Positions 15,729-24,981 of a stretch of 43,116 nucleotides of DNA are shown one piece after another. Under the pieces are notes generated by a model. That model saw only the letters and a list, made by a program, of their open reading frames with translations. It did no database searches and was not told the DNA's origin. The translations under genes were made by a program, and so were the position numbers. Positions within the stretch are counted from its first letter, which is position 1, and each line of letters begins with the position of its first letter. The stretch covers positions 1-43,116 of the forward strand of contig JACOUA010000414.1 of NCBI GenBank assembly GCA_016178075.1, read 5' to 3'. This stretch comes from Acidobacteriota bacterium (GTDB lineage Bacteria > Acidobacteriota > Vicinamibacteria > Vicinamibacterales > JACQTH01).

Positions 15729-17645
15729 CTAAATCCCAATCAGGCGTCCTAGCACTTCGCGGTTAATCTGAATCTCCATCCGCTGCTTGGCCTTCACCAT
15801 GTAGGAGCTGAAGAAGCGGTTCCGCCGTTCGGCCAGCAGATCGTCGCGCAGCTGTTCCTTGCCGGCAGCGAACTCTTCGCGCGTCGTGTCCCTGCGTTCC
15901 AGCACCTTGATCACGACCGTCGCGGTGTCGGTCACGATCGGGTCGCTGACCTCACCGACCGGCAGCGCAAACGCGACCCGATCGGCCGCCGCGCTGACGC
16001 CGATTTCGGGCAGCGCCGCATCCCTGGCGACGAGCTCGGTCGTTTTGAGCTCGATGCCCGCGGCCTTGGCCGCGGCGGCCAGGTCGCCCTTCGCGGAGCC
16101 TTTGACCTCGGCCGCCCTCTGCTTGGCGAGCGCGGTCGCTTTCTCGCGGGTCAGATCGTCCCGAACCTTGTCCTTCGCCTCGTCCAGCTTCGGCAGGTAC
16201 GGGTCCTTTTTCCCGGCCAGGGCGAGGAAGACGAACCCGCGCGGCACGCGCAGGTGGCCCGTGACCTCGCCGTCCTTCAGCTCGAACGCACGCTGGCTGA
16301 TGTCCGGTCCCGCGCCCAGCCCCAGAATGGGCTCGTCGCGCCTGAAGAAGCCGGTTTCCTGCGCGCTGAAGCCATTGGCTCGCGCGACGGTCTCGAGGTC
16401 GCCGGGCTTGCTGATCTGCGCCTCCAGCTTCTCGGCCAGTTGCGCCGCCTGTGATTGAGCCCGTTGAAAGCCGACCTGGTCGGTGATCTGCGCTTTGACC
16501 TCGTCGAGCGTCCGGGTCGTCGCCGCCTTCTTGTCCACCATCTTGATGATGTGGAACCCGTACTGCGTCTTCACCGGATCGCTGACGGTGCCGGGCTGCA
16601 TCGAGAACGCCTTCTCGTCGAACTCGGCCACCATGCGGCCCCGCGGGAAATAATCGAGGTCGCCGCCTTTCTCCTTGCTCGCCTCGTCCTCGGAGTGCTT
16701 CTTGGCCAGCGCCGCGAAGTCGGCGCCGCCGCGCGCCTCCTGCGCGAGCTTCTCGGCCGTGGCCCGTACCGCCGCTTCATCCTTGCCCTCGGTCTTCAGC
16801 AGGATGTGGCTGGCGCGCACCTGCTCGGGCGTCGAGTACTGCTCGATGTTGTCGTTGTAGTAGCGCTCGAGGTCTCGTTGCGAGACGCTGACGCGAGCTT
16901 TGATCGCGTCCACGTCGACCAGCAGATACCGGACCTTGCGCTGCTCGCCGACGCGGTACTTGTCCTTGTTCGTGTCGAAGTAGGCGGCCACCTCCGGCTC
17001 GGCCAGGCCGACCTTGCCGCGGAAATCGTCGGTGCGAAACGCCAGAAGCTGCAGCTTGACCTTCTCGTTGCGACGGCGGAATTCCTTTTCGAGCTCGGTG
17101 TCGGCGACCGTGACCCAGTCGGTCAGGGCCGCGCGCAGCCTTTCAACCGTCATCGATCGCCTGAGACTCTCCTCGAACTCGGCGTACGAGATCGGCGGCC
17201 GCTGCATGTTCAACAACTGGCGGTACCGTTCTTCCCCCATGAATTGTCCATTGACCTGGAAGGCCGGCATCGTCCGAATGCGATCGCCGACTTCCTCGTC
17301 GCTCACTTGAATGCCGAGCCGCTCGGCTTCGGCGATCGCGGCGCGCTCGTCGACCATCTGCTGCAGGATCTGCTGCTCGATGCCGAGCTGCTTCAGAAGT
17401 TGCTCGCTGATGTTGCTGCCGTACGCGCTCCGATAGGCCTGCAGTTGCCCCTGGTAGGCGCGCTGGAAATCGCCGGCCGTCACCTCGTGGCCTTCGACCT
17501 GCGCGACGACGTCGCTCGAGGTGGCGGGACCGGCTCCGCTGCGGATGAAAGCAGGGACATACAAGAGAATGAAAGAGACGACGACCAGCGCCAGGCTCCA
17601 TTTGAGCAGGTTCTTGCGGCGCCGCATCTTGTCGAGCATGGTCAT
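15729..17645 (-). CDS. PpiD-like membrane-anchored peptidyl-prolyl isomerase/chaperone
   Basis: The 638-aa product has one N-terminal membrane helix (WSLALVVVSFILLYVPAF) after a basic cytoplasmic tail (MLDKMRRRKNLLK), as in PpiD. A SurA-N-like chaperone region spans about 45-230. A parvulin rotamase domain at about 265-370 shows EQVRASHILLKTEGKD, KKHSEDEASKEKGGDLDYF and YGFHIIKMVDKK. A second, degenerate parvulin-like or C-terminal chaperone segment follows. It would help fold proteins leaving the Sec channel. The start at 17645 has AGGA 7 nt upstream. The upstream gap to the GGDEF gene contains the long heptamer element 17657-17854. Confidence 0.9.
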   Translation of the reverse strand: MTMLDKMRRRKNLLKWSLALVVVSFILLYVPAFIRSGAGPATSSDVVAQVEGHEVTAGDFQRAYQGQLQAYRSAYGSNISEQLLKQLGIEQQILQQMVDERAAIAEAERLGIQVSDEEVGDRIRTMPAFQVNGQFMGEERYRQLLNMQRPPISYAEFEESLRRSMTVERLRAALTDWVTVADTELEKEFRRRNEKVKLQLLAFRTDDFRGKVGLAEPEVAAYFDTNKDKYRVGEQRKVRYLLVDVDAIKARVSVSQRDLERYYNDNIEQYSTPEQVRASHILLKTEGKDEAAVRATAEKLAQEARGGADFAALAKKHSEDEASKEKGGDLDYFPRGRMVAEFDEKAFSMQPGTVSDPVKTQYGFHIIKMVDKKAATTRTLDEVKAQITDQVGFQRAQSQAAQLAEKLEAQISKPGDLETVARANGFSAQETGFFRRDEPILGLGAGPDISQRAFELKDGEVTGHLRVPRGFVFLALAGKKDPYLPKLDEAKDKVRDDLTREKATALAKQRAAEVKGSAKGDLAAAAKAAGIELKTTELVARDAALPEIGVSAAADRVAFALPVGEVSDPIVTDTATVVIKVLERRDTTREEFAAGKEQLRDDLLAERRNRFFSSYMVKAKQRMEIQINREVLGRLIGI

Positions 17646-17656
17646 AGGGCGATCCT

Positions 17657-17854
17657 ATCAGGGGTCGGGGATCAGGGATCAGGGACCAGGAATCAGGGGC
17701 AAGCTGGGAATCAGGGCAGCCGCCCGCTACCAGGTGTGGGAAACGACGTTCCCGGATCAGGTGGCGCATGGGTGCGCACTTCCGGTCGAATTGTCATTGA
17801 TCGAAGCGTCTCCAATCGGTCCCTGGCCCCTGACCCCTGATCCCTGATCCCCGA
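17657..17854. repeat. Facing heptamer arrays (GGATCAG word) with long loop
   Basis: Left arm 17657-17700: TCAGGGG, TCGGGGA, TCAGGGA, TCAGGGA, CCAGGAA, TCAGGGG. Right arm 17821-17854: CCCTGGC, CCCTGAC, CCCTGAT, CCCTGAT, CCCCGA. The loop is 120 nt. It uses the same word as 2725-2795. The right arm ends 2 nt before a TGCTATATT promoter element. Confidence 0.88.
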
Positions 17855-17856
17855 TG

Positions 17857-17865
17857 TGCTATATT
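17857..17865 (+). promoter_or_regulatory. Extended -10 promoter upstream of the GGDEF gene
   Basis: TGCTATATT, the same form as the sppA element. A second weaker TGGTATAGA follows at about 17870. The position fits transcription into the diguanylate cyclase gene. Confidence 0.55.
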
Positions 17866-18030
17866 TACGTGGTATAGAAGAACTTAGCGCCAGTTGCCTC
17901 CGCGATCCTCGATGGTGGGTACGGGGTGGTCAAATGCCCCAGAGTCAGGACGGGTACCCTCGTTCGTGAGACGATCAGGCGCCCTCACGCGGTCTCGTTC
18001 CCCCCACCGATTCAATCTCAACGGCCTGCC

Positions 18031-19125
18031 ATGAGTGCGCCGCTTTCGCCCCGTGACTTCGAGCGGCCCTTCCCGGTCGTGCGGCGCGACGATGGGCCGA
18101 CGCTGGTCGGCGATGCGGGCCTGACGCTCGCGGTGCGGCTGGAGAGTCGCGACACGCTCCTGGAGCTGCTGCGGTCGGTGCATTCGACGCTCGAGCCGGG
18201 ACGCGTCGGCGATCTCCTGATCGCGCACGTGGGGGATTGGCTGCAGCTCCGGACCTGGTCGCTCTTCGCGACCAACTCGTCGGGGCAGCGGTCGCTCGTG
18301 AGCGAGCGGGGGTTGTCCACAGGAGACGAGCCGCTGGCCACCGCCGTTGCCTCGTGGGTGATCGAGCACGGTGAGAAGCTGATTCTGGCCGATGTGTCCC
18401 AGGATCCGCGGTTCGGGTCGACCGACGGGCGTGCGGCCGTCGGGTTCCCCTTGCGATCACGCGGAAGGCTCGTCGGCGTGCTGATCGGCCTGGATGCGGC
18501 CTCCACCTCGCGACCTCACGAGCTGGGCCGCGTCTGGGACGCGCTGCTGCCGCTTCTCGAGACCGCGGCGACCGCGCTCGAAAACGCGCTCCTGTTCAAG
18601 CGAGCCGAGGCGCTCTCGGTCACCGACGATCTGACCGGCCTCTACAACTCGCGCTACCTGCGCCAGGTGCTCGCGCGGGAGACAAAGCGATCGGCGCGCG
18701 CCGCGCGCCCGCTCTCGCTCCTGTTCATCGATCTCGACGGGTTCAAGACGATTAACGACAGCTACGGGCACCTCGCCGGCAGCCGCGCGCTCGTCGAAGC
18801 CGGCGCGGTGATTCGCTGGTGCGGGCGCGAGACCGACGTGGCGGCGCGCTTTGGCGGCGATGAGTTCGCGCTGGTGCTGCCGGACACCGGGGCGTCAGGC
18901 GCGCTCGCGGTCGCGCATCGCGTGCGCGAGCGGGTCGCGGCCCACGGGTTCCTCGCGGCGGAAGGTCATGAGATTCACCTCACCTGCTCGGTGGGGGTGG
19001 CGACGCTGCCCGATGCGGCCAGGTCGCCGGAAGAGCTGGTCCAGGCCTCGGATGCGGCGATGTATGAAGTCAAGGCCCGCGGGAAGAACGACATCGCCGT
19101 CGCCGGACCGGTTCCTCTTCGCTGA
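18031..19125 (+). CDS. GAF-GGDEF diguanylate cyclase
   Basis: A 364-aa cytoplasmic protein. Residues about 40-195 form a GAF-like sensor domain (TLLELLRSVHSTLEPGRVGDLL to LLETAATALENALLF). A complete GGDEF domain at about 200-360 follows: SVTDDLTGLYNSRYLRQ, LLFIDLDGFKTINDSYGH, the active loop RFGGDEFALVLP, and CSVGVATLP. The inhibitory I-site RxxD (RETD) lies five residues before GGDEF, so product feedback by c-di-GMP is expected. No EAL domain. The start is uncertain: ATG 18031 lacks a Shine-Dalgarno, and an in-frame GTG at 17926 would add 35 residues of low-complexity sequence. Confidence 0.92.
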   Translation: MSAPLSPRDFERPFPVVRRDDGPTLVGDAGLTLAVRLESRDTLLELLRSVHSTLEPGRVGDLLIAHVGDWLQLRTWSLFATNSSGQRSLVSERGLSTGDEPLATAVASWVIEHGEKLILADVSQDPRFGSTDGRAAVGFPLRSRGRLVGVLIGLDAASTSRPHELGRVWDALLPLLETAATALENALLFKRAEALSVTDDLTGLYNSRYLRQVLARETKRSARAARPLSLLFIDLDGFKTINDSYGHLAGSRALVEAGAVIRWCGRETDVAARFGGDEFALVLPDTGASGALAVAHRVRERVAAHGFLAAEGHEIHLTCSVGVATLPDAARSPEELVQASDAAMYEVKARGKNDIAVAGPVPLR

Positions 19126-19130
19126 TACGG

Positions 19131-19209
19131 ACAGTGGCCAGTGGCCAGTGGTCAGCAGCCAGTTAAAGACGGCTTTGACCTGGCCACCGGCAACTGGTCA
19201 CTGGCAACT
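19131..19209. repeat. Facing heptamer arrays (CAGTGGC word)
   Basis: Left arm 19131-19164: CAGTGGC, CAGTGGC, CAGTGGT, CAGCAGC, CAGTT. Right arm 19179-19209: CCACCGG, CAACTGG, TCACTGG, CAACT. It starts 5 nt after the GGDEF stop codon. Confidence 0.88.
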
Positions 19210-19254
19210 ATTCGCGGGCCGACTCGTGCCAGCGGCCCGGCGCAGGAGTTTTCC

Positions 19255-20280
<1,026 letters not shown>

Positions 20281-20290
20281 CTTCGCGAGA

Positions 20291-20376
20291 GGGGATTCGG
20301 GAGTCGGGGGTCGGGATTCGTGGCTGAGCGAGTACTGGCGACAGGGCGTGCCGAATCCCGAGTCCCGACTCCCGGC
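20291..20376. repeat. Facing heptamer arrays (GGGATTC word) between mreB and mreC
   Basis: Left arm 20291-20320: GGGATTC, GGGAGTC, GGGGGTC, GGGATTC, G. Right arm 20351-20376: CCGAATC, CCGAGTC, CCGACTC, CCGG. It starts 10 nt after the mreB stop and ends 7 nt before the chosen mreC ATG, so it fills almost the whole gap inside an otherwise tight operon. Confidence 0.9.
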
Positions 20377-20382
20377 GTTGAC

Positions 20383-21225
20383 ATGTTCATCCTCCAGATT
20401 CGCCACCGCACGGGGTCGTTGTTCCTCATGGCCGTGGTCGGCCATTTGATTCTGATTTCCGCGCAGGTCACTACGCGGACCGGGGTGCCCATTCTGTCGG
20501 CCGTCACGTTCGGCGCGCTCTCCGAGCTCCAGCGGGTCGCGGCCGTCGGGGTTGGGGCCCTGCGCGGCGTCTGGGCCGGCTACCTCGATCTTCGCGGGGT
20601 TCGGACAGAGAACGAGGCACTGAAGCGTGAGCTGTCCGACCTGCAGGTGAGGTATCAGAGCGAGCGCGCGACCGCGCAGCGGAGCGAGGCGCTTCGAGCA
20701 CTGTTGCAGTTGCGCGATCGCACCCGGCTCCCGACGATCGCCGCGGAGGTGATTGCGGGGAGTGCGACGCCGGAGCTTCGGGCCGTCACGATCGACAAAG
20801 GCACCGCCGATGGTCTCCGGACCGACATGGCGGTGATCTCGGGCGCCGGGGTCGTGGGCCGCGTCGTGACGCCGGGCGCGCATGCCGCAGCGGTTCAGCT
20901 CCTGGTCGATCGGAGCGCGGCGGTGGGCGGGCTCGTCGAGCGGTCGCGCACGCAGGGGGTGCTGGTCGGGACCGGCGGCGGCGAGCTGCGGTTCGAGTAC
21001 GTGTCCGAAACCGCCGACCTGAAGGAAGGCGACCACGTCGTGACGTCGGGCATCGACGGCATTTACCCGAAGGGGTTTCTGATCGGCGCCGTCGTACACA
21101 TCGAGAAGGCGGGCACCAGCTACAAGGAGATTCGGATTCGGCCGTCGGTCGACTTCGCGGCCATCGAGGAAGTGCTGGTCGTGCTCGCGCCCGATGTGAC
21201 TCGCCCCGGGGGCGGCGGCGAGTGA
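20383..21225 (+). CDS. mreC: Rod-shape determining protein MreC
   Basis: A 280-aa protein: short cytoplasmic tail, one membrane helix (SLFLMAVVGHLILISAQV), a periplasmic coiled coil at about 70-110 (NEALKRELSDLQVRY), then the two beta-barrel MreC domain (AEVIAGSATPELRAVTIDKG, GVVGRVV, DLKEGDHVVTSGIDGIYPKG). It links MreB filaments to PBP2/RodA. The ATG at 20383 lacks a Shine-Dalgarno because repeat DNA runs to within 7 nt of it; an in-frame GTG at 20320 within the repeat is an alternative. It overlaps mreD by 4 nt. Confidence 0.93.
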   Translation: MFILQIRHRTGSLFLMAVVGHLILISAQVTTRTGVPILSAVTFGALSELQRVAAVGVGALRGVWAGYLDLRGVRTENEALKRELSDLQVRYQSERATAQRSEALRALLQLRDRTRLPTIAAEVIAGSATPELRAVTIDKGTADGLRTDMAVISGAGVVGRVVTPGAHAAAVQLLVDRSAAVGGLVERSRTQGVLVGTGGGELRFEYVSETADLKEGDHVVTSGIDGIYPKGFLIGAVVHIEKAGTSYKEIRIRPSVDFAAIEEVLVVLAPDVTRPGGGGE

Positions 21226-21746
21226 GGGCCGCGGGCGTCCTCGTCACCATCGCGGCCGCGCTGGCGCTGCAGACGACGTTCACGCGGTTCCTGGTGCGAG
21301 GGACCGTGGCCGTGGACCTGGTGCTGGTCGCGGTGGTGTATCTGGCGCTCATCGGCGGGCCCACGGTCGGGGTGGTGGCCGGCACGATTGGAGGACTGGC
21401 GCAGGATGCGCTGTCGAGCGGCATCCTGGGCATGGGCGGCCTGGCCAAAACCGTGATCGGGTTTCTCACCGGCGTGGCGGGCACACACTTCATCGTGGGT
21501 CAGGCGGCCGCTCGCGGGATCGTCTTTTTCGCGGCGGGCCTGGCACACTCGTTGGTGTTGGCAGGGATGTACGCCCTGCTCGGCTTGCGGCAGATCGACC
21601 TCGTCTTTTCGAGGATGGCGGCGCAGGCCGGCATGAGCGCCGTGCTGGGCGTCGTGCTCTTCGAGATCGTCGAGTTTCTGCCGGGGGCGATGGAGCGGCG
21701 GCGGGCGGCGGGGCGCGGAAAACTGCGGGTACGACCCAGGATATGA
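21222..21746 (+). CDS. mreD: Rod-shape determining membrane protein MreD
   Basis: A 174-aa, strongly hydrophobic protein with five or six predicted membrane helices (LVTIAAALALQTTFTRFL, VDLVLVAVVYLALIGG, VGVVAGTIGGLAQDALSS and others) and a basic C-terminal tail. 'GLAQDALSSGILGMGGLAKT' matches the MreD/S-component-like core. The GTG start overlaps the mreC stop (GTGA), implying translational coupling. Its partner in the membrane is MreC. Confidence 0.9.
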   Translation: MRAAGVLVTIAAALALQTTFTRFLVRGTVAVDLVLVAVVYLALIGGPTVGVVAGTIGGLAQDALSSGILGMGGLAKTVIGFLTGVAGTHFIVGQAAARGIVFFAAGLAHSLVLAGMYALLGLRQIDLVFSRMAAQAGMSAVLGVVLFEIVEFLPGAMERRRAAGRGKLRVRPRI

Positions 21747-21747
21747 G

Positions 21748-21786
21748 AATTTGGTGATTTGGTGATTGGGAATTTGGTGATTGATT
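21748..21786. repeat. Single-arm 8-nt array (ATTTGGTG) between mreD and mrdA
   Basis: AATTTGGTG, ATTTGGTG, ATTGGGA, ATTTGGTG, ATTG. It starts 1 nt after the mreD stop. No facing partner was found nearby. The word is related to the GATTTGGC array at 789-825. Confidence 0.7.
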
Positions 21787-21807
21787 CCAAATGCACCGGA
21801 TGCTGTC

Positions 21808-23682
21808 ATGGCTCTCGTTGAGGACCGTCGTCGTCTGGTGATCCGTTTGACGGTGGTGCAGTACGCCATCACCGGCATCTTCGCAGTGCTGGCACTGAGC
21901 TTCTGGTGGGTGCAGGTCATCGAGCACCAGCGGTTCTACGAGATGGCCGAGAACAACCACCAGCGGACGCTCGCGCTGCGCGCGCCGCGCGGCGTGCTGT
22001 TCGACCGTGACGGGCGGCCGCTCGTCGAGAACCGCGACTCGTTCCGTATCTCGATTCTGAGGGAGCACACCCACGACCTGGGCCGGACGATCCGGCTGCT
22101 CGCGGCCGTCACCGGGCTGGACGAGCACGCCATCCGGCGTCAGGTCGATCGGCACCGCCGCGAACCGACTTTCCGCCCGATCGTCATCGTCGAAGACGCC
22201 AGCTTGGCGCAGGTCGCCGCCGTGACGGCCCGCCGGCTCGACTTCGAGCTGCCCGATGTGATCGTGGAACGTGTGCCCGTGCGCCGCTACCCGACCGACG
22301 CGCTGGCCGCGCACGCCTTCGGGTACGTGGGCGAGGTCGGCGAGTCGCAGATGGAGGCCGAAGGACTGGCCAGCGGCGCCATCGTCGGCCAGTCGGGGAT
22401 CGAGCGTACCTACAATCAGCTGCTGATGGGGGAGGACGGCGCGCGCCGGGTGGTCGTCAACAGCGTGGGGCGTGAGATCAAAACGCTCGAAGAGGTCGCG
22501 CCCGCCGAGGGTCGCCGCATCAAGCTGACGATCGACTACGACCTGCAGCGCGCGGCGGAGGATGGCTTCCGCGAGCTGGGCTACAACGGCGCCGCCGCGG
22601 TGCTCGACCCGAGCACCGGTGAGGTGCTGGCGCTCGTCAGCCTGCCGGCGTACGACCCGAACGCCTTCGCCGGCGGGATCGATCGCGACAGGTGGACCGC
22701 GCTGAACGTCGACGAGTTGAAACCACTCCAGAACCGAGCCATCCAGGGCCGCTATGAACCCGGGTCGACCTTCAAGATCGCCGTCGCCACCGCCGCCCTC
22801 GAAGAGGGCATCGTCAAGCCGGACTTCAAAGTGAACTGCGCCGGCGGGGCAAACTTCTACGGCCGCTACTTCAAGTGTCACCTCAAGGGCGGCCATGGGA
22901 CGCTCGACATGCGCCACGCGATCGAGCAGTCGTGCAACGTCTACTTTTACACGCTCGGCAACATGGTCGGCATCGACAGGATTCACAAGTGGGCGACCGC
23001 GCTCGGCCTGGGCCAGAAGAGCGGCATCGACCTGCCCAACGAAGTGGAAGGCCTCGTGCCCTCGACCCAGTGGAAGCTGCAGCGGCGGGGCGAGAAGTGG
23101 TACGCGGGCGAGACGATCTCGGTGTCGATCGGGCAGGGCCAGGTCTGGGTCACGCCGATCTCGATGGCGGTCATGATCGCGACCGTGGCCAATGGCGGCA
23201 CGCGCCTCACGCCGCACTTCGTCAAGGCGGTCGATGAAGGCAAGGGGTGGCAGGTGTTCAAGGCGCCGGAGCCCGACCACGCCGTGAAGCTGAAGCCCGA
23301 GACCGTTCAGGTCCTCCACGATGGCCTCTGGCTCGTGGTGAACGGGGCCGGCACGGGCGCGCGCGGCCGGATCCCGGGCCGCGACGTGGCCGGCAAGACC
23401 GGCACGGCGCAGGTGATTTCGATCGAGGGGAAGCAGCAGGCCGGCAAGACCGACAAGGACCTGCGGGACCACGGATGGTTCCTGTTCTTCGCACCGAAGG
23501 ACAACCCCCAGATCGCCGGCGTGATCTTCGCGGAACACGCCGAGCATGGATATTTAGGGGCGCCGATCGCCCGGCACGTGATCGAGACGTTCTTTGCGAA
23601 AAAGGAAGGGCGGCCGCTGCCGCCATTCAACAAGGCGCCCTTCCTGTGGGCAGCGGCCGCTGGCGCGGCCGCAGGACAGTGA
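21808..23682 (+). CDS. mrdA: Penicillin-binding protein 2 (elongasome transpeptidase)
   Basis: A 624-aa class B PBP. An N-terminal membrane helix (YAITGIFAVLALSFWWVQVI) precedes the pedestal domain (APRGVLFDRDGRPLVENRDS) and the transpeptidase domain. Active-site motifs: SxxK at Ser320 (EPGSTFK), SxN at Ser375 (EQSCNVY), and KTG at Lys530 (AGKTGTAQV). It cross-links lateral-wall peptidoglycan together with the RodA glycosyltransferase encoded 15 nt downstream. ATG 21808 is preferred; an in-frame TTG at 21781 lies in repeat DNA. Confidence 0.96.
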   Translation: MALVEDRRRLVIRLTVVQYAITGIFAVLALSFWWVQVIEHQRFYEMAENNHQRTLALRAPRGVLFDRDGRPLVENRDSFRISILREHTHDLGRTIRLLAAVTGLDEHAIRRQVDRHRREPTFRPIVIVEDASLAQVAAVTARRLDFELPDVIVERVPVRRYPTDALAAHAFGYVGEVGESQMEAEGLASGAIVGQSGIERTYNQLLMGEDGARRVVVNSVGREIKTLEEVAPAEGRRIKLTIDYDLQRAAEDGFRELGYNGAAAVLDPSTGEVLALVSLPAYDPNAFAGGIDRDRWTALNVDELKPLQNRAIQGRYEPGSTFKIAVATAALEEGIVKPDFKVNCAGGANFYGRYFKCHLKGGHGTLDMRHAIEQSCNVYFYTLGNMVGIDRIHKWATALGLGQKSGIDLPNEVEGLVPSTQWKLQRRGEKWYAGETISVSIGQGQVWVTPISMAVMIATVANGGTRLTPHFVKAVDEGKGWQVFKAPEPDHAVKLKPETVQVLHDGLWLVVNGAGTGARGRIPGRDVAGKTGTAQVISIEGKQQAGKTDKDLRDHGWFLFFAPKDNPQIAGVIFAEHAEHGYLGAPIARHVIETFFAKKEGRPLPPFNKAPFLWAAAAGAAAGQ

Positions 23683-23697
23683 GAATTGATAGGCACT

Positions 23698-24798
23698 ATG
23701 CTTGAGCGCCGTCTCTACTACCATATCGATTGGCTGCTCCTGGGCGCGATGCTCGCGCTCAGCGCCATCGGCGTGGCCATGATCTACAGCGCGACGGGCG
23801 CGGCGGCGGGCGGCCCGAACGCGCGGCTGTACGTGACGCAGATCTACGCCATCGTCCTGGGCCTGGTCGTCCTGGCCGCGTGCCTCGGGGTCGACTACCG
23901 GACACTCGGCGACAATTCCCACTTGATCTATGTCGGCGTGCTCGCGCTACTCATCTACGTGATGCTGTTCGGCACGTCGATGGGCGGCGCCAGACGCTGG
24001 ATCTCGCTCGGCCGCTTCTACCTCCAACCCTCCGAGTTCGCGAAGGCGGGGCTGGCGCTCGTCCTCGCGAAGTTCTTCGGCGAAAACCGGCGGACGATTC
24101 CCACGGCCGCCGACCTGGCGATTGCCGGGGGGCTGACGGGCCTGCCCTTTCTGCTCGTCGTGCGTCAGCCCGATCTCGGCACGGCGGTCACGCTGCTCCC
24201 CGTCTTCATCGCCATCGTCTACCTGGCGGGGATGCGGATGCGCATCTTCGCCGTCCTGCTGGTCATCGCGGTCGTCTCGGCGCCGATCGCCTGGCGGTTC
24301 GGGATGCAGGACTATCAGCGGGAGCGCATTTCCACGTTCCTGGATCCGTCGCAGGACGCGCGCGGCGCCGGCTACCAGCAGATTCAGGCGCGCATCACGG
24401 CCGGCTCCGGCGGCGTGTGGGGCAAGGGCTTCGGCAAGGGGACGCAAGGACAGCTGCGGTTCCTGCCGGTCGCCTACAACGACTTCATCTTCTCGGTGCT
24501 GGCCGAGGAAAAGGGATTCGTCGGCGTCCTCGTGGTACTGGCGCTCTACCTGTTCGTGATCCAGCGGGCGCTCGAGACCGCGCGGCTCGCCAAGGATCGG
24601 CTCGGCACGTACCTGGTGCTCGGAGTGCTGTCCAGTTTCGTGTTTCAGGTGGTGTACAACATCGCAATGTCCGCGGGACTTGCGCCCGTGAAGGGCCTGA
24701 CCCTGCCGCTCATGAGCTACGGCGGATCGTCGATGATTGCCACGCTCGCGGGGTTTGGTCTCATCCTGAACGTGAGGATGCGCAGGTTCACGAATTGA
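23698..24798 (+). CDS. rodA: Peptidoglycan glycosyltransferase RodA (SEDS family)
   Basis: A 366-aa polytopic membrane protein with about ten helices. SEDS signatures seen: GGARRWISLGRFYLQPSE, RQPDLGTAVTLLPV, GYQQIQARITAGSGGVWGKG, the catalytic-region NDFIFSVLAEEKGFVG, and the C-terminal LPLMSYGGSSMIATLAGFG. It polymerises lipid II in complex with PBP2. The ATG at 23698 is preferred over a TTG at 23686. It is the last gene of the mre cluster; RNase G follows after 183 bp. Confidence 0.95.
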   Translation: MLERRLYYHIDWLLLGAMLALSAIGVAMIYSATGAAAGGPNARLYVTQIYAIVLGLVVLAACLGVDYRTLGDNSHLIYVGVLALLIYVMLFGTSMGGARRWISLGRFYLQPSEFAKAGLALVLAKFFGENRRTIPTAADLAIAGGLTGLPFLLVVRQPDLGTAVTLLPVFIAIVYLAGMRMRIFAVLLVIAVVSAPIAWRFGMQDYQRERISTFLDPSQDARGAGYQQIQARITAGSGGVWGKGFGKGTQGQLRFLPVAYNDFIFSVLAEEKGFVGVLVVLALYLFVIQRALETARLAKDRLGTYLVLGVLSSFVFQVVYNIAMSAGLAPVKGLTLPLMSYGGSSMIATLAGFGLILNVRMRRFTN

Positions 24799-24981
24799 TG
24801 CCGGACCTTCGATCGGGAGCAGGGCGAACCGAGGTGACGCGTTCAGCGCACGTGGCGCTAGGCGGACCCGGATGGCGACTCGCGGCGGTCCTTGCGGCCG
24901 CGCGGGCCGGGCTCCGGCCGCTTGCCGCCACGACCACCGTCTCGCCGCGCTCGCTCGATCCGGCGCGTGGGAGTTTGACGA

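Noticed and set aside
21490-23547. 685-codon minus-strand open frame opposite mreD/mrdA
   Set aside because: Antisense shadow of the PBP2 gene; composition typical of reverse-strand reading in GC-rich codons.
24799-24981. Possible small Arg/Gly-rich coding frame between rodA and rng
   Set aside because: Frames on both strands are open only because of GC content; no start with a ribosome site and no conserved motif.
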